Below, one piece after another: positions 1 to 10,562 of a stretch of 39,332 nucleotides of DNA. The translations under genes and the position numbers were made by a program. This DNA comes from Roridomyces roridus (taxonomy: Eukaryota; Basidiomycota; Agaricomycetes; Agaricales; Mycenaceae). Position 1 is the first letter of the stretch; every line of letters starts with the position of its first letter. The stretch lies in assembly GCA_029378245.1 (NCBI GenBank), contig JARKIF010000260.1:1-39332 (forward strand), given 5' to 3'. The notes below the pieces were generated by a model. That model made no database searches, had not been told where the DNA came from, and worked only from the letters and a program-made list of their open reading frames with translations.

Positions 1-336
1 CTCCAGCGCAGCGTGGTGCTCCTCAGCGTGCCTTGGTGGAAGTAGATATCTAGGTTGCATATATTAGTCAACTGTGGTCTAATCGCTCGGGCTTCGGGAC
101 TGTACGAAAGTGCCATTCCCTGCCAGGGTGTAAGACAAGTTCAAATGGAAAAAAAGAAGCGGAACTTGATCTCGGATTCGAGCACGGTTTTCAAGTCTGT
201 GGGAGGTTTGGTGGTGGACATGGTGGTTTGATAAATGCCGAGGGTTGTTTGTCATCTAAACATGACCGATAAAGTTCAAAGATATGATCCGGATCAAGGA
301 GCGTGACTCACTTGCTCTCCGTCCAACGGTTTCTCA

Positions 337-1020
337 ATGTCGGTTGCCTCCAGCAAAACGCTGCTTTCGGTGACTCCACAGGACGGTTTACCCATCGACG
401 TCCTGGACATGGTAATCGGACACACCATTGGTCAAGTTCTCCACGCCTCAGTCGAAGCGGCTCTCGAGGGCTACACATTCCGTTCACTCATGCCAAACTG
501 GGACTCTGTGGTGGCCTTCGCAGGTGTGTCCACAACCTGCCGCGCCATCGTCCTGAAGCTGGTCGCTCTCGCGTTTCGCATCCCCTTACCCTGCGAGGCT
601 CCAAGGTCCGTCATGTCTACGATTCTTCCATTTCATTGATCATGCCCTCGTTCCAGGCTCTTCTCGGAGGGGTACCAAGCCTTCCGTTCCCTCATCCTTT
701 TGTGCACGGCGACGTGGGCAGGCGCTGTGATGGACGCCCCGCAGGTGTGGCAATCCCCACTCATGCACGCCTACGCCCACTACTCCAAGGTCAGATTCTT
801 CGCGTACAAGCCGGGGTGCTCTGTCATCTCGCTGCTCAGCCGCAAGGGTGAGATTTCCCGGGCTCTGGAGCTCTGCAGTCGTACCGTCGAAGAGCTATCG
901 CAGCCTCTCGTCAACTCGTTGCTCAGGGAGCTTGAAAACGACCCTGGTATGAATTCTTACATTGAGCTCATCCCTGACACTTATTGGGCTACTTTAGAGG
1001 CGGTAGGTGCAGCAAATTGA
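337..1020 (+). CDS. Hypothetical protein, two exons
   Basis: Two exons (337-605 and 657-1020) join across a 51-base GT-AG intron (606-656) to give an unbroken 210-residue protein. The splice restores the frame exactly: 269 bases, then 364, totalling 211 codons with the TGA stop. The protein is mixed and apparently globular, with hydrophobic stretches (VVAFAGVSTTCRAIVLKLVA near residues 54-75, and FRSLILLCTATWAG after the splice). I see no signal peptide and no catalytic motif. The repeated phrase 'RSLxxxW' and the Cys/Leu-rich helices resemble short proteins beside F-box genes in mushroom genomes, but I do not recognise a family. The gene structure is well supported; the function is unknown. 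Confidence 0.6.
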
Positions 1021-1431
1021 GGTTTGGTAGCCATCCTCCTGTTTTCACGTCGCTACGATGTCAATTTGAATCTATTACGAGTTTTATTTCGCAAATTCTG
1101 GAAACCGGCGTTCGTTATGCGGACCGTGCCGTGTAATACTACATACCAGTGGTCCTGGCGACCCGTTCGTTTTTCTTCTCCGCCGACAAAATTGTGGGTT
1201 GTTTATGATGGCCGGAGGACCGGTCTGAACACAACCCTCGTCCAACCATCGTGGCTCTCTTCCTTTCTCTATGCGAGTACACTCTGAACAGCCTCGACCA
1301 TGCCCATTTCTGCTGCACTCAGTCCAAATTGGATCTGTGGGAACGGGATGTCGGGGAGGCGATACGATACGAGTAACGTCATTGTCAAGGGAACGAAAAT
1401 CCTCGGACTATAATACCCTTCTCTCCCGACC
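1021..1431. other. Intergenic region, nothing recognised
   Basis: About 410 bases separate the stop of the first gene from the ATG of the next gene on the same strand. Short open frames here lack support. It presumably holds the 3' end of one transcript and the promoter of the next. Confidence 0.5.
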
Positions 1432-2653
1432 ATGGCGCCGAGAATGAGACCACCTTCAACCGTCCAATACGAACCGCTCCGTGCATCTGTCTTCGATGCA
1501 TTCGCCCAACTCGGCGCGTTTGACGACGACAGCGGCATCGTCGAGCTCATATTCCCCGATCTTCACGTGGAGAAGGAATCACAACGAGCCCGCGTAAAGC
1601 TTCCAGAGGAAGTCCAGCAACGAGAGCCCTCGCCACCGCCGGAGACCCCCAGGAAGTTGCGGTTCACCTTTGGTCTCCGCTCGCGTTCCAAGTCGCGAAC
1701 GAGAGGGAAGAAGGAGAAGCCGGAGAGGGTGGACGTTACGCCGACACGGAAGCCGAAGAAGACAAGGTCGTCTCCCGACCTGCACGAGGATGCGAGGGAA
1801 TCTGAAGAGGCGCCGCGGACACCCACCATTTCTTCGCCCAAGAAACAGAGCGCCGTAACACCAGGCACGACCCCCGAGCACCAGAAGCCCAAGAGGTTGA
1901 CTATATTCCCTCGGACTCGGAGGGCTGCAGGTGCCTCTCTCGACCAACCCCGTCCTTCCATTTCCGAAGAAGAATGGCAGCAGATTACGATGACGGGGTC
2001 GATTGCGGATTACCAGGAGGCGAATCCGTTCTTGGGTACGGATCCAAATGGGACTGTGAGCGAGGTACGTTTCTTCCACGCACTGCCCTATGACGCCGCA
2101 ACTCAATTGTTCCAAGATTAAACCCGCGCGGCCGTCAAGGTTCTCCAAGTTTACTAGTGGCTTCTCACGTTCGACGCCGACGTCGCCACGCATAGAGGGT
2201 ATGCCTACTATGCCGGGCAAGGCGGACGAATCCAGTGCCACTGACGACCCGACCACGCCGACCGGGGAGACCACGCCTACCGGCCGGAGGACACCCACGG
2301 CGCCTGTCGTGGATGTTGATCCCACGACGCGGCATCCAAATGGGTCCACGACTACCCTTCCCGCTCCCACCCCTCACGTTGAAGAAGAAGAGGAGGAACC
2401 CGAGCCAGAGCCCTTTGACCCCGACTCTCAGACGGACACGGCCGAAGGCGGTGAGGAAGATAGCGCGGATGCCAAAGTCGAGGCCAAGGTAATGGAAGTG
2501 GACGACGACGAGAGGCTCGAGACGACGTCTCAGATGGACCACGCGCGCCACAGTCTGTCGGGCATATCTGAGGCCGCCACGTCCGAGACCGTTACCACTT
2601 CCGTTAGAGAGTCGCAAATCATCGAGGAGGTCGAACGCGACCCTTCGAACTGA
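1432..2653 (+). CDS. Hypothetical disordered, charged protein
   Basis: Exons 1432-2064 and 2117-2653 flank a 52-base intron (GTACGT...CCAAG, 2065-2116). Both exons are whole numbers of codons (211 and 179) and give a 389-residue protein. Only the first 50 or so residues look ordered (SVFDAFAQLGAF, IVELIFPDLHV). The remainder is low complexity: SR/KR-rich around residues 75-110, PT-rich around 120-170 and 240-310, a Glu-rich run (EEEEEEPEPEP) near 320, and an acidic Ser/Thr-rich tail. Many S/T-P sites suggest phosphorylation. There is no signal peptide, membrane segment or known domain. It may be a scaffold or regulatory protein, but I assign no function. Confidence 0.7.
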
Positions 2654-2930
2654 CCCTCCATCGGACCACTCTCCTCCTCCGCCCTTCCTTTGTGTCCTCT
2701 CCGGAAGGGCCACGTGATCCCTCTCAGTGATGCGCAAACCGCCCTGCTTCGCGTTCAACATAATGTAGACCACGGCCAGCCTTAATTTTATGCTTAATTT
2801 TATCCGCTAAGTCAAGTGAGACAATCCACGCAGGTCAGCATCAAGGTATGTTCATGTCAGCCACCCTCCTCCCTACCCTCTCCCTTCACGCCCCACGCCA
2901 GGCCCTACACACCCACTGTCTTTTCGTGGT

Positions 2931-4689
2931 ATGATTTTGCTGCTCCTGCTGAAATCCGCTTTCGCACTGAGCCTACTATGCGGCTTGATGGCACTGTCCT
3001 CCCCACTTTCGGACGACGCCAATTCCACCACCACGCTGCTCTCGGCGGTTTCGATGTACCGGACGTTTCCGGTGGCAAGAGATGACGCGAATGCCGACGC
3101 CGGCGCCGACGACCCCCTGCTTGTCGTTCCTGGACAGATAGTAGCGGACATCACCACCCTCCTGCCTCTACCGCTGGATCAAATCACGTCTGCGTTGGGC
3201 GATGTCAATTCTGCGTTATACCTCTTCCCGCCATCGTCCCCGCCGCCAGCCTCCACAATCGTTGTTACAGCGACTGAAATACTTACCGTCACGGAGGCAC
3301 CCAAGACGGTCACCGTGGCTGCACCGCCTTCGACCACCTCGTCCTCGACAACGGATTCCTCGCTACGCAAAGCCAAAGCGGCATGGTCCGCGCCTGCACA
3401 GATGACAGACCTCTCCGCGTTCAATATCACCTATTTTTCGGCTGGACGGCAGAACTTGCGCCTTGTCAACGGCATCCCGGCTTCGGCTTCGGCATGCCCT
3501 TCTCCTTCCTCTACGCCCCCGCGTCCCAGCCCGACTTCGACGACCCAACAAGGACCCCTGTTCGGCCTCGACTCCATCCTCCAGGCCTCTTCGTCTTCCC
3601 CATACACCGCGTGGGACAACAAAAGCACGGTCATGCAAATCTTCTATCCCAAGGGCTCCGCCAACCCTGCCGCCAAACCCGTCGGTGGTTCCCAATTCTA
3701 CGCCTCCCCGCTCCCGCAGATCGCCAACGCCGATACGGTCAGCATGACGTATAGCTTGTTTCTTCCGGCGGATTTTGATCCTGTTTTGGGCGGGAAGCTT
3801 CCGGGGCTTTATGGAGGCAAGATGAGCTGTTCGGGCGGTGATGCGGCTGTGGATTGTTGGAGTACGCGGTTGATGTGGCGTGAGGGGTGTGCGGGGGAGC
3901 TGTACCTGGTACGTTCTTGTTTCCTTCAAAGCCGTGGCTCTCCGGTTCTAACACCATCTACAGTATGCACCCAAGGACAAGCAGACGAGAGCGCTGTGCG
4001 CGGCCAAGGGATCGCACTGCAACGCGGAATACGGCTTCTCTGTAGGGCGCGGCTCGTTCTATTGGCTCCTGGGAGGATGGACGACGGTGATGCAGGTTGT
4101 CCGGCTCAATACGCCCGGGAAGCAAGACGGTGGCTTTATTCTGTACGTCAACGGGAAGAAGGTGATTGAGCGCAATGATGTCTTTTATCGGGATGTACCT
4201 CCGTCCGGGGCGCGCACGATGCCCACGACGAAGAGTACGAGCACGACGGCGGATGGTGACGGAGGTGGGCTTCTGGGCCCGTTGCTTGGTGCACTTCAAG
4301 AACGGCCACCATTGCTTCTACCTGCGCCAACCGGAACGGGCGGTCTCCTTCTCATCGACAACGACGTACGCCAAAAGTGGGCCGTGCAAATACCCATTGA
4401 TTCTGCTGTTTCGTCTACCGTGAACCCGGGCCCAACGTGTACAGTCATGACCACGGTGACTGTGTATCCGACAGGGGCTCCAAACCCCGAAGACGAGCAA
4501 GCGGCCCCGCGGACAACGCCTGCTGGATTCAATGGCATCTTCTTCAGGTGAGTCGCTTTTGATATGCCGAACCTCGCTAACTTTCATTGAATCTGCAGCA
4601 CGTTTTTTGGAGGACACGGGTCTCAATACACGACGCCACGGGACCAGTATACATGGGTTAAAGACTTTGCGTTGGTGTGCAATAGCTAG
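2931..4689 (+). CDS. Secreted polysaccharide lyase, family PL14-like
   Basis: Three exons (2931-3908, 3964-4547, 4599-4689) with 55- and 51-base introns give a 550-residue protein. The N-terminus is a signal peptide or anchor (MILLLLLKSAFALSLLCGL), followed by a Ser/Thr/Pro-rich linker likely to be O-glycosylated. The catalytic region carries landmarks I recognise from fungal PL14-type lyases: KLPGLYGG, STRLMWREGCAGELYL, YGFSVGRGSFYWLLGGW, LNTPGKQDG and KVIERNDVFYR, then the C-terminal FFGGHGSQYTTPRDQYTW. The family cleaves uronic-acid polysaccharides such as alginate or glucuronan by beta-elimination; the substrate here cannot be read from sequence. A Gly/Pro/Thr-rich insert of over 100 residues separates the last two conserved blocks. 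The stop lies 3 bases from that of the convergent exporter gene. Confidence 0.85.
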
Positions 4690-4692
4690 CTG

Positions 4693-7063
4693 TCAAGTAG
4701 TAGCGCCCTTCTCAATCTGTTTCATTGCCCAAATCAGCATACTCCAAACTACCAAAAAGAAGAGGATACTTACCTCTGTGACCTCTTCGGAGTTCTCACC
4801 CACCTCGGCCTTCTCCGTCTTGCCTTTCTCCGCAGGCTTCTTGAGTCCCCACTTCCCATCAACCGTCCGGCTGAGCGGGATATCCTTGACAAATAACACA
4901 GTGAGGAATCCAACGGCGGCTAGCACCGCCATGACGATCCACATCACGCGTATGCTTTCCACATACGCGTCTTTGACTTGGTCCTGGATGGGTTCGGGCA
5001 TCCCGGCGATCTCAGGTATGACGCCGTATACTAAGCTGGCGCGGTCGAATTGCTCGAGTATTGAGCTAGGGAGGGTGGAGGCAAGTTTGTTTGAGATGAC
5101 GGAACCTGCTATGGCGACACCCCAACTCTGCGAATGAGTCGTTAGTTAGGACGAGTTCGGAATGGACATTGTAACCGTTAACGAACCTGCGAGAACGCCC
5201 GGACGAAAGACAAGAGGCTGACGGCTGAGGCGTTTTCTGACACGGGGAGCGGAGCGAGGACGACGAACTACGGGATTCATGAGCAAGAACTTGAAGTGGA
5301 CTAGCCAAGGCAAACGTACCGTCAACGCGTACAGTAAACCCATGCCGACGCCTTGGATGATTTGGAAGACGACGATGACGCCGAGTGAAGTATTGCGATC
5401 CAGGGTTATGAAGAGACCGAGGCCCAGGAGGACCGCACTCCAGCCTATGAGGTTCTGGATGTAATTTTCTGAGTATTAAGCTTGTATAAATGACGGGATG
5501 GGCCTACGATGAGCCGATAGTGACCGAGCTTGGCAATCAAGAGGCCTTGGACGATTGCTGCGGGTGAAATGCTCGCTGCCATAGGCAAGAAATAGATCCC
5601 AGATTGGATAGGTGTGGCATCGCGCACGGACTGGAACCAAGTCGGCCTGCAAATGGTTAGTGAAGAGTACAGAGGTCGAGTCTCCGCGTACAGGTAAACT
5701 AAACTGTTTCGTCAACGGATGAAATTGGTGTGTATGGTGGCACTTACACGTAACGCCCAGGGTGATCACGCCATGGATAAAAGCGGCGAAATATCTAATG
5801 TGAGTGAGCCAACGGAAGGAGAACATGTAGCTGGCATACCCGAGGAGACTGCCTGGGTTGGAAATAACGGTCTTTGGGATCTGAAAGAATTCGATACCGT
5901 GGTCTGCAAGCCGACAAAGTAATACTGACCGTTGGTCTAGATGCAAACCGGATTTCGTAGACAAGGGTTACCCCCAGCCCAATCACGCCGATGATGACGG
6001 GGGCAAGAACTTGAGCAGACGACCAAGGAAAACGGCCACCACCCCAAGTCAATCCCAACATGCAGGAGGTCGAAGAAGCAATAATGAGAATATTTCCGCT
6101 GGTATTCAGTCAGAGACACACTCCAGAATCGACGCTTCAGACGTACATCCAATCGATTTTGACGATTTTGCTGCGGATGTCGCCTTCTGGCTTTTTGAGG
6201 TCGAGGAATAGCGCAACCGCCAGGAATGCCAGGGCGCACAGAGGGAGATTCATGTCTGCCACATGTCAGGCGAGGGCCCCACAAGGGTAAGTTTGCACGC
6301 ACAGAAGAGCCATCTCCACGAAGCCTTTTCAGTTAGACTGCCCGAGATGACTGGTCCAACGACGGTTCCCAAGGTCCAGACCCTAGCAAAGAGACATGAG
6401 ACGCGCACAAGAGCATTGTATATACTCACAAGCCAGTTATTCCCGTAAAAATCCCTCGCTTTCGAAGGGGCACGAGATCCGCATTAACAATATAAACAAG
6501 CGTTTGAAGACCACCTCCGCCTACGCCCTGGATGGCTGCATCCGGATATTAAATCGACGATGAGGCCAATGGTGGTCAAGTTACCTCTTCCTACGATAAG
6601 AGCCGTCATGCTTTTCGAAGAGCCAGAAACGGCAGATCCGATTGCGAATATGAGGACCAGGACGAGAGTGACGGGACGTCTTCCAAATATTTGAGCCAGG
6701 TTTCCAGCAAAGGGAAGGCATGCAGCGCTGAAGTTCTTTGTATGAGTGGGGGTTCGGGACTATATTCCGAAACATACCTGCTCAATGTGTAGACGGATCC
6801 GACCCAAGAGAAATCGGTGCCATGTAGTTCTGCTACAATCGTCGGTGCAGCTGTACTGACGCCACCCTAAGAGGAAAGTGAGTGGTGTGCGATTGATACC
6901 ACAGAAAGTGTACCAAATCCAAGGCGGACAAAAGAACACAGAAACACAAGGCGATAAAGACAAGCCAAAATCGAAGGCTAGCTCGCGCTTGCGCTAGGGC
7001 GTCATCGACATCCGGGGCCTTGGTATCGTCAACCTTTGGATCGCTAGTCGGCGTCTGAGACAT
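4693..7063 (-). CDS. MFS drug:H+ exporter, DHA2-like (14 TM)
   Basis: This is an intron-rich gene read right to left. ATG 7063 is chosen: the longer frame upstream has only a TTG, and the protein then begins MSQTPTSDPK with G at -3. A charged N-tail leads into TM1 (FWLVFIALCFCVLLSALDL). Then come the antiporter landmarks: FSWVGSVYTL, FAGNLAQIFGRRPVTL (motif A), GRAIQGVGGGGLQTLVYI, and WTLGTVVGPVISGSL (motif C of exporters). The second half keeps QSGIYFLPMAASISPAAI and GVGMGLLYAL. The last exon is only 24 bases (4693-4716) after a 57-base intron with a perfect GTAAGT donor. The family exports small toxic compounds or secondary metabolites by proton antiport at the plasma membrane. It diverges from the adenylating-enzyme gene with about 525 bases between starts. 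Confidence 0.88.
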
Positions 7064-7588
7064 GGCAAGGCGAATCGGATTCAGAGGTCGTGGGTCCAAT
7101 AATCATCTCTATATCACCGCGCACACTCGCAGGCAGATTCATCATCGGAAAAATAGAGTACCGGGCTGTGAAAGAGCTTCGAGGGGCGGCGTATCGCGTT
7201 CGACAACAAGAAGTTCTTGACTGCCCCGAAGATGTCCGGTAGAGAATATCACAGAACAGTCAGGTCAATGAGGGTCTGATTGAATGTGAAATGCAAGAAG
7301 GTGGTTGAATGAAGAAGAAGCTCGATTGTGTCCAGATTAATATGATAAGGAAGGCCAATGAGCGCGAGTACACGAGTCCAGGCGCGGACAACGGAAGCCT
7401 CCTGGGGCCCTGGCTGCCTGGCACTGCCAGCAAACGAAGAGTCGGATGGTAATCATCTGATCTGATCATCATGAGTGGCGTCTTCACGTGACCACGATGA
7501 GTTCGGCCATGCGCAACGGGCGTACCCTCCAGATCCAATCGATTCAATATACATATAGGCGCAAAGCGGCCGGCCTCCTTGCCACAAG
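7064..7588. promoter_or_regulatory. Divergent promoter region, exporter/adenylating enzyme
   Basis: About 525 bases lie between two divergent ATGs. An AT-rich TATA-like stretch (atatacatatag, about 7548-7559) sits roughly 30-40 bases before the rightward ATG. The arrangement would allow co-regulation, which is an inference. Confidence 0.4.
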
Positions 7589-9472
7589 ATGCCTCATTTT
7601 CTAACCGACGTGCTCGCCGCCTGGGAAAAGTACCGAGACCGCCCCCTCTTCAAACAGCTCGTTCAGGGAGCAGAGGGACAGAAGACCTGGATTTCCATCA
7701 CATATGAGGACTTTCAGAACGAAACCGACCGCGTTGGCCGCCATTGGCGCGCGACTTTATCGTCGCAAGGCTTCAAGTCCTCCGACGTTATTGGTTTATG
7801 GTGCTCCATTCCACGTCTTGCTCAGAATAGGGTCTGACGGCCTCCAGGGCGACTGGTCAAAAATACACCGACTTGATCCACATATACTCTCTCATCCGGG
7901 CTGGGTTCATCCCTCAACTTTTCAGTGTTACTTACCAGAGTGGCGAGGTCGTCCGGGACTTGCTCGTTGCCTGCAATGGGAAAGCATTGCTGTACGATCC
8001 TAGCTTTACTGCAGCGGTCGCAGGACATGTCGATTTGCCTGCGATTTGTCTCCCAGCAGTCGATACTATCCAATCCTCTTCGGACCCGCTTCCGCCTTTG
8101 CTGGACGTCGCAGAGGATGAGCCTGCGATGATTCTTCACACCAGCGGGACGACTTCCGGCAAGCCAAAGCCCGTTCCTGTAACCCATCGTAACCTCAAAG
8201 GTCAACAATCCCAATTTCGCGGGATCAACCAAGGCGCCTTCGAAACGCAAGACATCTACAACAAGCTCGGCTCATATTGTCACATAGGAACCGCTTCATG
8301 TATGTGATGCTTGCCTTTTCAACTCCTATTCTGACCGACATAAAGCCATCAGCTATATGTCTCTGCGCGGGGATTGCACCGTGCAGACGTCGCGCTCCGA
8401 CTTCGACGCCGAGGAATTTCTCCAACTGACCAGGGAGGCGGGCGTTAATCGTCTCTTCCTGTACGCTCCGTGGTTGTCCAATCTTCTCAAGTTCGCCAGA
8501 ACCAACCAGGATGTGCTCGACACCTTGAAGAATATGCGCCAAATCATCTACACGGGAGCGTCCCTGAACCCGGAGGATGAAGCATGGATGGTCGCACAGA
8601 ATATCCCCGGGACAGTAAGTTGGCAAACTCCTCCATTTGGCTCGGTCTCACCAACATAGTTGCTGTACGCTACCACGGAGGCGTTCCTGATCCTCATCTC
8701 GGACCTGAACGAAAGACAAGACCTCCCCGCTATGCGTCTTATACCCGGCGTGGAATGCGAATTTATACCCAACGATAACTCGGAGCCTGACAAGGGCACG
8801 CTTTACGATGTGTTTCTTCCCGCGTACTCGAGCAATTGCCCGCATCCTTCTTTCCGTAATCGCGAGAATGGACACTACACGGGCGACCTGTTTGAGCAAG
8901 TCAAACCGGGTCGATACATATTCCGCGGCAGAAACGACGATTGGATCCGTACCGGCCCCTCGCTCTCATTTTGTGACACCAAGTATGTACTCACCTCGTC
9001 CTTTACGGTCTGATCATGAACAGTTACCCAGAGCAATCGAAGACAACGTCCTCCAGGTTTCCTCGCAGCTGGTCTCGAACTGCACCGCCGTGGGGCATTA
9101 CAAACCCGGAGTCGTTCTCTTCGTCGAACCCGTCACGCCAGTAACTCCCGGATCGGATGAAGAAATGGTGTTGAAGAAGGAAATCATCGCACTCACAGCG
9201 CCGTTCAATGCCCGGCTCTTCTTACACGAGCGCGTCACGGACCCTGGCCGTATCGTCGTCGTCCCCCAGGGTAAACTGGCGCGGACCAAGGTGCGTTCTG
9301 ACCCTCTTTCTCTTCAGTTTTCTTACGTGGCATGTACGCAGGAAAAGGGCAACATTCGGTGTGTGTATCGCATAATTTCAATTCTCATTAGCTGATGGGT
9401 GCTTTGCTCAGACGCAAGGCTGTCGAGGACGAGTTTTCTGATATCTTGCAAGAGATCTATAGGATTGTTTGA
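7589..9472 (+). CDS. Stand-alone adenylating (AMP-forming) enzyme, NRPS-like A domain
   Basis: Seven exons (7589-7800, 7848-8303, 8353-8614, 8660-8982, 9032-9290, 9342-9358, 9412-9472) join in frame to 529 residues. The motifs of the acyl-adenylating superfamily are present in order: the P-loop-like HTSGTTSGKPKPV, a core RLFLYAPWLSNLL, YATTE, YTGDL, RGRNDDWIRT, and a C-terminal GKLARTK followed by RRKAVEDEF. Such enzymes activate a carboxylic acid with ATP, giving an acyl-AMP, often passed on to CoA or a carrier. The protein stops right after the A10-like lysine region, so the carrier and reductase domains of multidomain NRPS-like proteins are absent. Exon 6 is a 17-base microexon. The substrate is unknown; the neighbouring exporter and CYP53-like gene hint at an aromatic acid. 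Confidence 0.85.
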
Positions 9473-9653
9473 CCGCCCGTGTATAATTGTTGAATGTTCG
9501 TTCCCGCTCCAATCAATATTTCTCAAGGCAGTGCCTGCTTCTTGGTCTCGACGGATTATCAGTGAATCAGAATCGAACACTAGACCATGTTTTCATTCGC
9601 CAGGGAAATCGGTTCATTCAAGACACGGTCACCGTGAAGCTTCTATCAACTGT

Positions 9654-9670
9654 GCACACACACACACACC
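9654..9670. repeat. Short (CA)n microsatellite
   Basis: An uninterrupted CA dinucleotide run of about eight units lies in the intergenic region downstream of the adenylating-enzyme gene. Confidence 0.8.
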
Positions 9671-9977
9671 GCTGGGACCGAATAGGAGTTTGCTTTTGTT
9701 CCTTGCCCTTCCATTCCATGTTGAACGGTTACCATCTCATCTTAGATCTCTGCTTTGGAAGTCGTGAATTATGGCACATGGGCGGACTCAAACAAGCAGA
9801 GGGGAACCCCACAGGGACACCCGTCAACTTCTAGCAAATGAAACTGCATTCTCGTTTCCGCCTCATCAACAGTGTGCACAAGCACATCCGGTCGCAGGAA
9901 GCAATAACTCTGTCCGGCGCGGATGAAGACGATTTCGACCGCTTCGACCAGGTCAGCTGTAGCTGTTGCAAAGAAAA

Positions 9978-10217
9978 ATGTCGCAAGTCGACAGAACACG
10001 ACTGATCGAGTTCTACTCCCGACATGGCTTCGAATCATCGATGCCTGAAGAACGGAGAGACCTCATCGAACAATTCGGGAACTTCCCGTTGGACGCGCTG
10101 AGCATTTCAAGTGACGAGCATGCCACCGGTGTCAGTCGGTCCATGGCAGTGAGGAAGCTGTTGAGCGTCGACGAGACGAATCATATTGACAGTTACGTCG
10201 CTGAAGCTGTTGAATGA
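9978..10217 (+). CDS. Possible small protein or 3' exon, unrecognised
   Basis: This is a 79-residue open frame from ATG 9978. It starts MSQVDRTRLIEFYSRHGFES, then MPEERRDLIEQFGNFPLDAL, and ends IDSYVAEAVE. Codon content looks coding, and the first phrase resembles the last strand and helix of GNAT-type proteins (LIxFYxxxGF). Nothing upstream supplies a GNAT core, so this could be the end of a decayed gene. A second open stretch just upstream (about 9838-9950, IRSQEAITLSGADEDDFDRF) might be a 5' exon, but I found no in-frame GT-AG junction joining them. The rest of 9473-10562 shows nothing I recognise. Confidence 0.3.
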   Translation: MSQVDRTRLIEFYSRHGFESSMPEERRDLIEQFGNFPLDALSISSDEHATGVSRSMAVRKLLSVDETNHIDSYVAEAVE

Positions 10218-10562
10218 TTTAGGATTTGGTTGGAAAAGGGAATATTGGGGTTGAAAGGGTGTAGGAATTGTGCTGCTTTTGACATTTGTTTGGATGAACT
10301 GAACTTCAGCCCCTATTTGGTTTTTGATGTCTCTCTCGCCTTCCTTGACCTTTCCGATGACTCCCGTTTACCCGTCTTCCTTGTGTATCAAACTATCAAA
10401 CTATCAACCTTTCCCCTGCCTTCAGTTGCCTGAGCGCCCGTGCCATTGAATGCAATGATAGTTTTGATCCTCAGTCTTCCCGCACGTTCCTTCAAATTCA
10501 AAGGGGATCCTACGCAGTGCGCTATTAAATCCCTAGTGGCCTAGTTCTCGGCCGCGCCACCC

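Noticed and set aside
1..221. A leftward ATG at 221 (MSTTKPPTDLKTVLESE) that could start a gene running off the left edge
   Set aside because: The frame closes after 26 codons and I could not find a convincing splice to further coding sequence within the 220 bases available.
1579..2370. Long minus-strand open frame of 263 codons opposite the disordered protein gene
   Set aside because: It is the antisense shadow of GC-rich repetitive coding sequence and has no family resemblance.
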